DNA of 64,000 nt from GCA-016699975 sp964420045 (GTDB lineage Bacteria; Patescibacteriota; Minisyncoccia; Moranbacterales; UBA1568), in contig CAYQPQ010000002.1 of assembly GCA_964420045.1 (NCBI GenBank), positions 5,203-69,202 of the forward strand, given 5' to 3'. Within the stretch, counting starts at the first letter, position 1, and each line of letters starts with the position of its first letter. Below, one piece after another: positions 15,730 to 25,300 of the stretch. The notes beneath the pieces were generated by a model. The model was not told where the DNA came from. It did not search any database and saw only the letters and a list, made by a program, of their open reading frames with translations. A program made the translations under genes and the position numbers.

Positions 15730-17424
15730 TTATTTTTTCGCAATCGGAAGTCTGACGAGAAACGTCGTTCCCTTCCCCTCCTCACTCTCAAATGAAACAC
15801 GTCCGCCCATTTCTTCAACGAAGTTTTTCACCACAGCAAGTCCCAATCCCGATCCTTCTGTCTTCCAGCGAAGTGCATTTGAAGCGCGGAAAAACTTCCC
15901 GAAAATTTTCTCGCGTTCCGACTTCGGAATACCGATACCGGTATCGGAAACGGAAAGACTCGCTTCATGTTCCGAAAGTTCTTCCAATCGAACGGTAACC
16001 GTCGACTCGGGACGACTGTATTTGACAGCATTGTGGATAAGATTCTCGCACACCTCATGCAAACGCCTCGGAAACGATACGACTTTCCAGCTACTCGACT
16101 TTTTTGTCGGTGAAAAATCAATGCGCACGCCGGATTTCTCCGCAAGCGATTGCAGTTCACCGAGCACCGTCGATATCGTCTCGACAATACCGACCGCTTC
16201 GGACGATTCGGGATCCTGCCCGGCGTCAAGCAAGGCGACGTTCAAGAGATCATTGATAAGCCCGATCATGCGAAGTGTATTCGCGTGTATCTTCTTCACC
16301 GTCTCGGAAACTTCCGGAGAAACATCTCCGACATCACCGCCCAAGAGCATCTCCATATTCCACCGCATACCCGAAAGCGGCGTCCGAAGCTGATGTGCTG
16401 CAACGGAAAGAAATCGATCCTTGGCACTGTCCATGGCGCGCTCTTCCGTCATGTCCTTGAGGACAATCATACAGCCGAGCAGTCGCTTGTCATCGGAAGA
16501 AATCGGATTAACGGAGTAGGCAACAGCCAACGGTTCCAGATCTTTTCGGATCAATATGCCGCGAGCGTCTTCCAGAGAAGATTTCGTAGCAATAATCTGT
16601 TCGAGAAAATCCACCACAGTGTCCGGACGTTTCTCATTGGCAAGTGAAAACAAATCCTGACACCGACTTCCCAGAAGAGCCTGCTTTTCAATGTCACCCT
16701 TCGAAACGCCGAGAATATTCCCCGCCGCTTCATTGAGAAACAAAATATTTCCTCCGAGATCAACGGCGATGACGCTATCGCCGATAGATCGCAAGAAACG
16801 AAGAACCGAATCTCGCTCCTCTTTTTCTCGAGCAAGCGCTTCATTGGCGATTTTCAAGTCTTCCGCTTGGGCCACCAAGCGCGATTCATACTGTCGCCGC
16901 TCGGTAATATCGCGTTCGATGCCCACAAAGAATCGAATATCGCCCTGTTCATCAAGAAGCGGGGAAACGCCGATCTCAGCAGCATACAACTCACCGGACT
17001 TTCGTTTATTTGTCACTTCGCCGGAAAACCGCCGCTTTCGGCCCTTAATCGTGCTCCAGAATTCCTCATAGAATTCCTTTCCCATCTGCTTTCCCCACAG
17101 TGCAGGGGTTTTTCCGATAATCTCATCGATCGCGAAACCGGTTACGTGCTCGACAGCCGGATTCGCATAGAGCACGATGCCGTCCGGATCGGTAATGACC
17201 ATGTGATCAAAACTTTCTTCCGCCGCCATGCGAAACTTCTTCAATTCCTCCGTTTGATCCCGAAGTTGCCCCTCGAGAATGCGCGCGTCGTCGAGCACAT
17301 TGAGAATCGCTTTTTCGGTATCTTCAAGCTGGCGCACTTTTTTCTCAAGATCGCGAACATACACTGTGGACACCTTCGTCTCTTCGCTACTTGATGACTC
17401 CGACGATGTAGTGATGTGTGGCAT
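15730..17424 (-). CDS. PAS-PAS sensor histidine kinase, soluble
   Basis: A 564-residue protein with an N-terminal coiled coil, PAS1 (about 75-175, ending VGIERDITERR), PAS2 (about 205-315, ending VLKDMTEERA), HisKA with AAHQLRTPLSGM (phospho-His about 343), and an ATPase domain with N box HNAVKYS, G1 DTGIGIP and G2 GSGLGLAVV. No membrane segment is visible. ATG 17424 leaves a 13-bp gap after the upstream gene; a TTG at 17457 would overlap it. It probably works with the membrane sensor encoded upstream. Confidence 0.92.
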   Translation of the reverse strand: MPHITTSSESSSSEETKVSTVYVRDLEKKVRQLEDTEKAILNVLDDARILEGQLRDQTEELKKFRMAAEESFDHMVITDPDGIVLYANPAVEHVTGFAIDEIIGKTPALWGKQMGKEFYEEFWSTIKGRKRRFSGEVTNKRKSGELYAAEIGVSPLLDEQGDIRFFVGIERDITERRQYESRLVAQAEDLKIANEALAREKEERDSVLRFLRSIGDSVIAVDLGGNILFLNEAAGNILGVSKGDIEKQALLGSRCQDLFSLANEKRPDTVVDFLEQIIATKSSLEDARGILIRKDLEPLAVAYSVNPISSDDKRLLGCMIVLKDMTEERAMDSAKDRFLSVAAHQLRTPLSGMRWNMEMLLGGDVGDVSPEVSETVKKIHANTLRMIGLINDLLNVALLDAGQDPESSEAVGIVETISTVLGELQSLAEKSGVRIDFSPTKKSSSWKVVSFPRRLHEVCENLIHNAVKYSRPESTVTVRLEELSEHEASLSVSDTGIGIPKSEREKIFGKFFRASNALRWKTEGSGLGLAVVKNFVEEMGGRVSFESEEGKGTTFLVRLPIAKK

Positions 17425-17437
17425 AAAAAGAATTCCG

Positions 17438-18988
17438 TCAATTATGGTTCTTGCCAATAAGCCGACGACACTCGCCTATTTCCTTCTTGAGTTCAACCAT
17501 ACGAAGTTCCCGACTCACCATGATGGCATTCAATCGCTCCGTATCTTTTCGCTTCTGAACCTCCGCATCTTCCAACTCTTTCCGATCGGTTATATCGATG
17601 GCCGTATGCAAAAATCCCAAGAAGACACCCGAGGAACTCGAAAATGGAACACTATTATCAAGCATCCATCGATACCGATTCTTCGACAATGCCACGCGAT
17701 ATTCCATCCGAAGCGGTTTCCTGTTTTCAAAAGCAGACAAACATTGCGCACGGTAGAGCGGTTCATCATCAGGATGTATACTCTTCTGCCACACATCCGT
17801 AAAACGCTCTTTGGAAACTTCTCCGACAAGCGAGAGCGTCTGCTTGTTCGCATAGAGACAGGCCCGATTCCGGTCAATCATCCAGAGAAATGCCGGCATA
17901 GTATCGGCAATTGTCTGGAATCGCCGCTCGGCAAGATCTCCCCGCTCGCGCACCTGCAAAAGCGACCGAAGCATGGCGTTGATTTCCCCGGCAAGCTTAG
18001 CAATCTCATCACTCCCCGAAAATTCTATGCCCGATTTTGATATACCCTTCTCACGCGCCTGTGCAAGAGATCGGCTCAAGTAGTTCACGCGAGACAGCAC
18101 CGTCCAATGAAGAAGAAAGAAAATAAGCGCCGTCGACACAAGAAAAAATCCGAGCAAGGAGAGAATCACGACGATTTTCGACACACCGAAAGCCGTAGGA
18201 ATTGCCCGCTCGACTTTATAGAAGAGAAGCGGGCTTCCGAAAACATCCGAAACAAATCCGTATCCGGAAATCGTCGCCTCCCCAACGACGGTCTGCGGTT
18301 CTTTTGAAACAACAAGCGTATTCGCAATGCTCGAAAAATCCGCCGGAAAATTCTTCGATCCGTACAGTTCAAACGAAACCGGATACCCGAGAAAATTGGA
18401 CAACTCATATCGATACGAGTCATTGACCGTCATTACAAACGCTATCGTACCGCGAGACGGTCCTTCTCCGTGCGAAGTCATAATGGGTCGTGTCGCGATA
18501 AACGCCGGCCCAGACGACAATTGAATCATCCCGGAATGCACTCTCGAAAGAGAATCGAATGTCGAGAGAAGCGATCCCGCTTTCAACTGATTATCAATAT
18601 CACCCGGAACGGGAATCTCCTTTCGAGTTTCCTGATCCATGCCCCGTTCCGCCAAAACATTCCCCTCCCGGTCGGCGACGACAACAAAGTTAACGTCGAG
18701 CACATCGAGAGATTCGACCGGAAGATTCGAGTCAATAAACTCCTTCGTCGGACTATCCGCAAACGCATACATATCGTCCCACTGCGACCAATCGAAAAGT
18801 TGATGATCCATGTTCCGTATATCCCGATCAATCGCCCGACCGGTCCATTCAACATTTCCCTGAACCGATCGCTGCTCATTCTCAACCAGTCGCCCCAAAA
18901 AGAAAACACCCAACCATCCATAGAGCGCAATTAAGACCACTTCCAACGAATACGCCACAATAAAAAATATTTTCTTTCGCAAAGTCAT
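17438..18988 (-). CDS. Membrane sensor with CHASE4, HAMP and PAS but no kinase
   Basis: A 516-residue protein: membrane helix (about 8-30), CHASE4-type extracellular domain (about 55-240; WSQWDDMYAF, VNFVVVADREGNVL), second helix (about 270-295), HAMP (about 295-345), PAS (about 355-475; AIDITDRKE), then a short coiled coil MVELKKEIGE. It stops without catalytic output. In related systems this tail links PAS to HisKA, so the gene looks like the sensory half of a split kinase whose catalytic half is the next gene. Confidence 0.88.
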   Translation of the reverse strand: MTLRKKIFFIVAYSLEVVLIALYGWLGVFFLGRLVENEQRSVQGNVEWTGRAIDRDIRNMDHQLFDWSQWDDMYAFADSPTKEFIDSNLPVESLDVLDVNFVVVADREGNVLAERGMDQETRKEIPVPGDIDNQLKAGSLLSTFDSLSRVHSGMIQLSSGPAFIATRPIMTSHGEGPSRGTIAFVMTVNDSYRYELSNFLGYPVSFELYGSKNFPADFSSIANTLVVSKEPQTVVGEATISGYGFVSDVFGSPLLFYKVERAIPTAFGVSKIVVILSLLGFFLVSTALIFFLLHWTVLSRVNYLSRSLAQAREKGISKSGIEFSGSDEIAKLAGEINAMLRSLLQVRERGDLAERRFQTIADTMPAFLWMIDRNRACLYANKQTLSLVGEVSKERFTDVWQKSIHPDDEPLYRAQCLSAFENRKPLRMEYRVALSKNRYRWMLDNSVPFSSSSGVFLGFLHTAIDITDRKELEDAEVQKRKDTERLNAIMVSRELRMVELKKEIGECRRLIGKNHN

Positions 18989-19100
18989 AGGGATATTTAT
19001 TTTGTTTTAGAACCTGTTTACAATCTCTCTTTCGTTACGAGACTCTCAAATTTCGGCTGCAAAACATTCGTATTTCGTCTGGTTGCTCTCCGAGTAGCCG

Positions 19101-21329
19101 TCACTCATAGCGAAGCGCATTCAGTGCTGATATTTTCGTCGCACGGCGCGCCGGATAGAGCCCCGTCAAAACACCGACAGCCAGAGAGAAAATAAGAATG
19201 GTAACCACGAAAAGATTCGGGATATATGCGACATCAAGAACACCGAGATTCTTATCGCGAAGAAAGGCAACGGTAGAAATCAATATGCCAATCGCCTTGC
19301 CCGCCAAAAATCCCAAGAAAAGCCCCAGCACCCCGCCAAAGAACGACATAACCATAGACTCCGTAAGAAACAACTCCTGCACTTCGAACGCTTTCATGCC
19401 CATCGCTTTCATAAGTCCGACTTCGCGCGTTCGTTCGAGGAGCGACACTGTGAGCGTATTGAACATACCGAGTGCGGCAACGCCAAGTGCTGCCATACCG
19501 AGAAGCGCTAGCACAATTCTTGCCGTTCCGAAAAAATTATTGATCTGCTCCACCGTATCGGCAACGGACGTGGTCACATATCCCATGCCTTCGACTTGCC
19601 GACGAACATTCGCGAGCGATTCCTGCGTCGCAACCGTCAATTTCACCTGAGAATAATTTGTAACGCCGAGCGTTCGCACATCAATAAAGGGAACATAAAA
19701 TACCGGTGTTTTATCATCGGGAATAACTCCGATAATCGAATACTCCGATTCAACAGACTCGACCTTCTGCGCCTTGCCTCCAAGGAGCGAACCGGTTATC
19801 ACAAAAGAAACACTAAACTTCTTGCCAACAGCTTCCGATTCGGAAAGCGAGAGCACGCGAAGCATTGCGCGATTTACCACCGCTTCGCGCTTCGCCGCGT
19901 CCCCAAGAGCCGCTCGCTCCACCGATTTATCAGTTCCGGCCGCATCACCAAGGTCAAGTTCCACCCACTCGCCATCCGATGCGGACACCTTGATATTGTT
20001 CACCGTGGTCGATGCATCGGGAGAGGATTCGGCAGCTGCTGCACCCTCTGATGAGACTGCCTCCGTACTCTCACCAAGCACAAGACCGGCAGCGTCGGTC
20101 ATCTCTTGATCGGCAACATATACCGGAGTGATCGAAACTTCGTCATCTACAAGAGCGAAATATCCCTGCTCCACCCGAACAGATCCATTCGAATCTTTGA
20201 GAGGTGAAAAATCATCCGCACAAGCATCGGAATCATTGCAGTCGGAAGACTGCTTCCAGAGAGGCGCTTCCAGAGAAATCCACTTCCCCAGCACCTCTCC
20301 CTGCGCGCCGCGGTATGCCTCTCCAGAATCCAGAACCGTACTCCCATAGGGTTTTCCGGCAACAATATCACCCTTCACGGGAATACGAGCAATGCGAACA
20401 TATCCGAGCAGCCGCGATTTCGGATCGGGCGATTCCCGCAATCTTGCCCACACCGTCGAAGACGCCTGGATCGAAATCGGTTCGAGAATATCGCCGAAGC
20501 CATCGGGAGAAGGCGGGGCGGAATCAGAGACTCCCGCTACGGTTTTCACCGTCGGAAGATTCGCCGAAAGATCATTGCTTTCGAAAATCACTCCTGAAGA
20601 CGGCCGAATTGCCGACTGGCGCAAATAATCGGAAGTGACCGCATAAACCGCCATGTCCGATACCGATCCTTGGTAGTTCACCTTGCCAACCACGGCAACG
20701 AGCGGCGCAACGGATTCGACATTTGGAATCTCTCGCATATTCGCAAGCGTCTCATCATTAATCTTCACTTTGCCACCGGCTTGAGGAGACACATCCATCT
20801 GTCGCATCTCCTCAAGTCTCGCCACCTGAGAAATAACCAGCCGCTGCACGCCATACCCGAGCGACACGAGAAACACAATCGAAGCGATGCCCAATGCCAT
20901 GCCGCCTATGGTAATCGCCGTTCGCGTTTTCTTCACTTTCATATTCCGAACCGCAATGCCGATAAGGCTGATTCGATCAATGGATTTTCGCCGCTCGATA
21001 CGAAATAATTTTTCGATTTTGCTGTAGAGTGCGGCAAACATTTCTTCGCTTGACCGCGGAGACGGATGGCGCAGCACTTTCCGAACACGTCCATATACCG
21101 AAAACACCCCGCGCGCCACAATATAGAAAAGCAGAAGCACGACAAAGAGCACGAGCCGAAGGAAAGTACTCTTAAAAAATTCCGGAATCCCGACAATCGA
21201 GCGCCACAAACGCACAAAAAACGACGCGCGATAAATCGGCACAGCAGATTCGAGAACGGCAACACCGTGCGCGGCGGCATCTTGCACGTCACGAACGGGT
21301 TTCTTTTTTCCAAAAAAAGGAAATTGCAT
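19101..21329 (-). CDS. MacB-like ABC transporter permease
   Basis: A 742-residue FtsX-family permease. After an unusual N-terminal extension with an extra hydrophobic segment (about 65-85), the MacB core begins near 125 (VRNMKVKKTRTAITIGGMALGI), followed by a ~400-residue extracellular domain and three C-terminal helices (FGTARIVLALLGMAALGVAA to VGVLTGLYPARRATK). The extracellular domain has an acidic insert rich in Ala/Ser/Asp (about 430-490). MacB-type pumps move proteins, lipids or peptides across the outer leaflet by mechanotransmission. ATG 21329 (MQFPFFGKKK) is preferred over the longer frame. Pairs with the ATPase gene immediately upstream. Confidence 0.9.
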   Translation of the reverse strand: MQFPFFGKKKPVRDVQDAAAHGVAVLESAVPIYRASFFVRLWRSIVGIPEFFKSTFLRLVLFVVLLLFYIVARGVFSVYGRVRKVLRHPSPRSSEEMFAALYSKIEKLFRIERRKSIDRISLIGIAVRNMKVKKTRTAITIGGMALGIASIVFLVSLGYGVQRLVISQVARLEEMRQMDVSPQAGGKVKINDETLANMREIPNVESVAPLVAVVGKVNYQGSVSDMAVYAVTSDYLRQSAIRPSSGVIFESNDLSANLPTVKTVAGVSDSAPPSPDGFGDILEPISIQASSTVWARLRESPDPKSRLLGYVRIARIPVKGDIVAGKPYGSTVLDSGEAYRGAQGEVLGKWISLEAPLWKQSSDCNDSDACADDFSPLKDSNGSVRVEQGYFALVDDEVSITPVYVADQEMTDAAGLVLGESTEAVSSEGAAAAESSPDASTTVNNIKVSASDGEWVELDLGDAAGTDKSVERAALGDAAKREAVVNRAMLRVLSLSESEAVGKKFSVSFVITGSLLGGKAQKVESVESEYSIIGVIPDDKTPVFYVPFIDVRTLGVTNYSQVKLTVATQESLANVRRQVEGMGYVTTSVADTVEQINNFFGTARIVLALLGMAALGVAALGMFNTLTVSLLERTREVGLMKAMGMKAFEVQELFLTESMVMSFFGGVLGLFLGFLAGKAIGILISTVAFLRDKNLGVLDVAYIPNLFVVTILIFSLAVGVLTGLYPARRATKISALNALRYE

Positions 21330-21410
21330 ACAACAAAAAGAATGAATTCTAAGAACCTGCTGAAAAAACTTCAAACCAATAAAGAGTTGACCGAGCTTTT
21401 TCAACAAACC

Positions 21411-22331
21411 CTAAGCAGTTTCTGGCACCGAAGGTTGAGAAGCAGACTTCCCACTCGACCCTCCATACGAAAATACCTCTGGTTCGGCATTCGGATCCTC
21501 TTCAAGACCGGCACCCTGTTGAATACTCACACCGCGTTTGTATTTCAATTCTTTCTCCAGATTCGCTTTTTCCTCACCGCGATAAATACCAAGAAGATGC
21601 CCGTCTCGCATGGAAAGCGCTGTTTTTGCATACGCAAGATACTCAAGATCGTGCGTCACCATAATGAGCGTTTTCCCGTTCTCATTGAGTGACCGAAGAA
21701 GTTTTAAGAGCATCTCGCCGGCATCATAATCCAGGTTGCCGGTCGGTTCATCCGCAATGATAACTTCCGGATCGGTGATAAGCGCTCGAGCAACCGCGAT
21801 ACGCTGCTGCTGTCCGCTCGAGAGATCCATCGGGTGATAATCCGCCCAATCGACAAGCTCCACCGAGCGAAGCGCCTCGCGCGCGCGTTCAAACGCCGTC
21901 AGCCGATCCCAGCCAAGCAAGAACAATGGAAAGGCGATATTCTCCAGAACGCTCAGTGACTTCACCCAATTCGACTGCTGATACACCATACCGATATGCT
22001 TTTTGCGAAACTCCGATCGAACATCCTCTTCCACTCCCGGACCATACAGGTTTTCTCCGAGAAACGTCATACTTCCTTTTGATGGTCCCTCCAGCCCGAG
22101 AATAATATGGAGCAGCGTCGACTTCCCACATCCGGACGGCCCGAACACGATCAAGAAATCAGATCGCTCTACGGTAAAACTAATGCCTTTCAAGACATCG
22201 ATAATCTGCGTTCCGACATGAAACGATTTATGTACGTCGGTCACCGCAATAACCGGTTCGCCCGCCTGAGGAGTCGATTCGTACCCTCCGGCAAATGGCT
22301 GTTTTGAAATGGGAGTGATAGTTTCCGACAT
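21411..22331 (-). CDS. ABC transporter ATP-binding protein (MacB/LolD type)
   Basis: A 306-residue ATPase with Walker A FGPSGCGKST (about 65-72), Q-loop VYQQ, signature LSSGQQQR (canonical LSGGQ altered to LSSGQ), Walker B VIIADEPTGNLD and H-loop TH. A 25-residue N-tail and a ~70-residue Ser/Pro-rich C-tail extend beyond the usual ~225 residues. It starts 8 bp after the giant surface-protein gene and is followed by its permease. Confidence 0.93.
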   Translation of the reverse strand: MSETITPISKQPFAGGYESTPQAGEPVIAVTDVHKSFHVGTQIIDVLKGISFTVERSDFLIVFGPSGCGKSTLLHIILGLEGPSKGSMTFLGENLYGPGVEEDVRSEFRKKHIGMVYQQSNWVKSLSVLENIAFPLFLLGWDRLTAFERAREALRSVELVDWADYHPMDLSSGQQQRIAVARALITDPEVIIADEPTGNLDYDAGEMLLKLLRSLNENGKTLIMVTHDLEYLAYAKTALSMRDGHLLGIYRGEEKANLEKELKYKRGVSIQQGAGLEEDPNAEPEVFSYGGSSGKSASQPSVPETA

Positions 22332-22339
22332 ATCAGCGT

Positions 22340-25300
22340 TTACTGGCCAAAGATGGATTTAAGACTCGAAAACACAATATCGAGCGCATTCTCGGTCGCT
22401 TTCGGCGCAATGGAGACAATATCAATCGATTCTCCGACATTCCCCGCCTTGTCTTTCGAAAGCACACGAAGATGATACACCTTCGACGGCGTTAATTTCG
22501 AGATCACCACCGTGTGATTCGATACCAACGAAGCGTCCTCTTGCGTCTTCTGCGGATAGACCGACCCCGTCCCCTCGCCATACTCCACCTGCGAAGTTGC
22601 CGACTCATCCGTTGTCCATGTAATCACCAATTGCGCCTCCGCCTCGCCCTGACTCCCGTCGGACGACTTCACGATAAGCCCCTCGACATTCGCATCAATG
22701 ATTTGCGGAGCGCGCGTGTCGGTTGCCGTCGTGAACTGCAAGGCGTCGGATTTCGCTTCATTGCCAAAATTGTCTCTCCCTCGCACCACCAGCGAATAAG
22801 ATGTTTGAGGCAGAAGATCCCGAAGCAATATGCGGTGTTCTCCCGCTACCATCTTCGCATCCACCTCATCCTTCGCATCGCCCGCATTTCCCTCGGGGAC
22901 ATATGTGACAATGGAAGACGTTTCCGTATTGGTCTTCCATGAAATCAAAAGTACGGTCTGCGCCGTTCCCTTTACCTGCTGAATACGCACTTCTTCAATC
23001 TTTGGTCGCGGCAACGTTTCAAAGGAAAGCGTATTTCCTTCATATTCCTCTTCTTCACTATCAACGGTATTGATCTTGTAATAATATTTCGTGCCATCAA
23101 GCAGATCTTCGAGACTGGTCGTATAGGTTGTCTCGGACGTCGAGGTGGATATCTCCTTCACCAAACCAAACGCCTCCGTAAGTCCGTAGTATATTTTCAC
23201 TTTGCTCGCCCCTCTTGCCGTAAATTCCAAAATAGCACTCGAAAGACCCGCGCTTTTCAAATTCGGATCGATAACCGTCGGAGCAGGATCAGTCTTAAAC
23301 GACTTCTCACCCGAGAGTCCGGTATTACCGTCTTCGTCCGTCCAGCGCGCACGGTAGTGATAGGTTGTCCCCGGAGAAAGATTCGAGAGCTTGATCTCAT
23401 GATCCGTCACCTGTTCGGAATTACTTGGTTCCTCGGAATAATAGTCTCCGGAACCCTTCCCATATTGCACCTTGCTGTCAGACGCCCGATCGGTCGACCA
23501 CCCAATAGTCGCACTCTTGGTGGTAATGAGTGAAACCGACGGACCGGAAGCGAGCCCCGCCGCCTCGGTGTATTTCCCGGTCGGATACGCCGAAACAATT
23601 TCACTGAATGCGCCGCAGTTATTAACACTGTCACACGCGCGAATCTTATAGTAGTGCAGCGCCTGCGTCAGTCCCGTGTCCACAAAGGCGATACCGCTCG
23701 TCGAGGCAACTTTCGTATACGTCCCGCTCTCACTCAACGAGTGATAGATCTGATAGGAATCGACACCGGAACCGATATCCGCCGGCGCCTCCCATGACAC
23801 CGCCAGCTTCCATGACTCGGTATTTTTCACTGACACATCCGCGATATCGGTATTCAGCGGAATGCCCGGCGCGCTTGTATCAGCGACAAACTCAACCGTT
23901 TCGTAGGCTCCATAATTTATAACGCCGCCCAAATCCTCCGGATTCTTCGCAACAACATAAAACGTGTTCGTGCCCTTTTGCGTCGCAAACGCCGATGCTG
24001 CAACCGACTCCACTCCGGAAGCGGTAAACGTGCAGGCATCTTCCGACGGCACAGCATTTACCGTATAGCAGTACGTGAGATCACTCGCATCTCCCGAAAA
24101 ACTAAACGGCGGATCCCACGTGAACGCGAAAGAGTTCGCGGTGTTTGTTGCCGGTATCGCTTGGACATTTTGCGGCGCCGTCGGTCCGGCTCCTGCATAG
24201 TAAAACGAGGTACGCACATTGCTCGCGCTGACATTTCCCGCCACATCAATCGTACGCAAATAAAAGAAATTCTCTCCCGTCTGGTAGGCAGCGTCGGCGA
24301 TATCAACTTGGAGAGCCGTCGTCGTTGACGACCAACCATCGCTCGCAACCGTCGCTGCAATTTGATACTGATATCCGGCAATCATCGAGTTCGTCGACGG
24401 ATTGCCGTTTCCGTCCGTTCCCGCGCTCCACAAGAACGAAAAGTCATTGTCAGGAGAGTACACAGCTGGCGCTGCGGTTACACCAAGCGGATTCGTCGGA
24501 GCCGTCGAGTCGAGCCAATAGGAAAACGCCACAGGAAATGTCACACTTGTATTCTGTGCGACATCTTTCGCTTTCACGATAAGATAGTATTTCTGTCCGC
24601 TTACCAAGGCATTCCCATCCGTATCGACAGTGGCTGTATAGCTGTTTCCTGCTTGGAAATCCCCCTGCGTTGTCGGCTCAGCACTCGCCGATGTGCCGAA
24701 ATATACATAGTACCCCGCAACGCCCGACCCGCCGGTATCGGCTGCAGCGGACCACTCGAAATAGGGTGCTGAATAGGAATACCACGTACCCGTTGTCAAA
24801 TCGGTTAATCCACCGCTTGCATTCTTGGCAGCGAGTGTCGGCGTACCGGACCATGTTGGCGCCGCAAGATCCGCTGTCGCTGTCAACGTAACCGAGTTGA
24901 GTCGAACTAACTCATTGCCATTCCCAAGAAGCACCGCTTGCCACAACAATCCGCCCGACCCTGCGGGAAATGTCGGGATATTCGTCGATATCGTCGAGGC
25001 GTCATTCGACTGCGCATATCCAGACGATGTTGCCCATGCGGAACCACTCCAATATTGCCATGTCGATCCGCCATCGCTCGAGAGGCGGTATGCGATATTT
25101 CCCGGCGCATCCTCATCCGCAACAAATGAGTCCCACTTCTTCACGCCGGAGGTGTGAACCGCCGAAGCGAGCGTCACGGTTTCGTATCCGTTCGAATACG
25201 GAGTCGACTGAAACGACGTTCGCGCAACAGAACTGATTCGAAGCTCATCGAGAGAACCCTGAAAGAACCCTTCCGGTTTTCCGTATTCGCGACCGGCATA

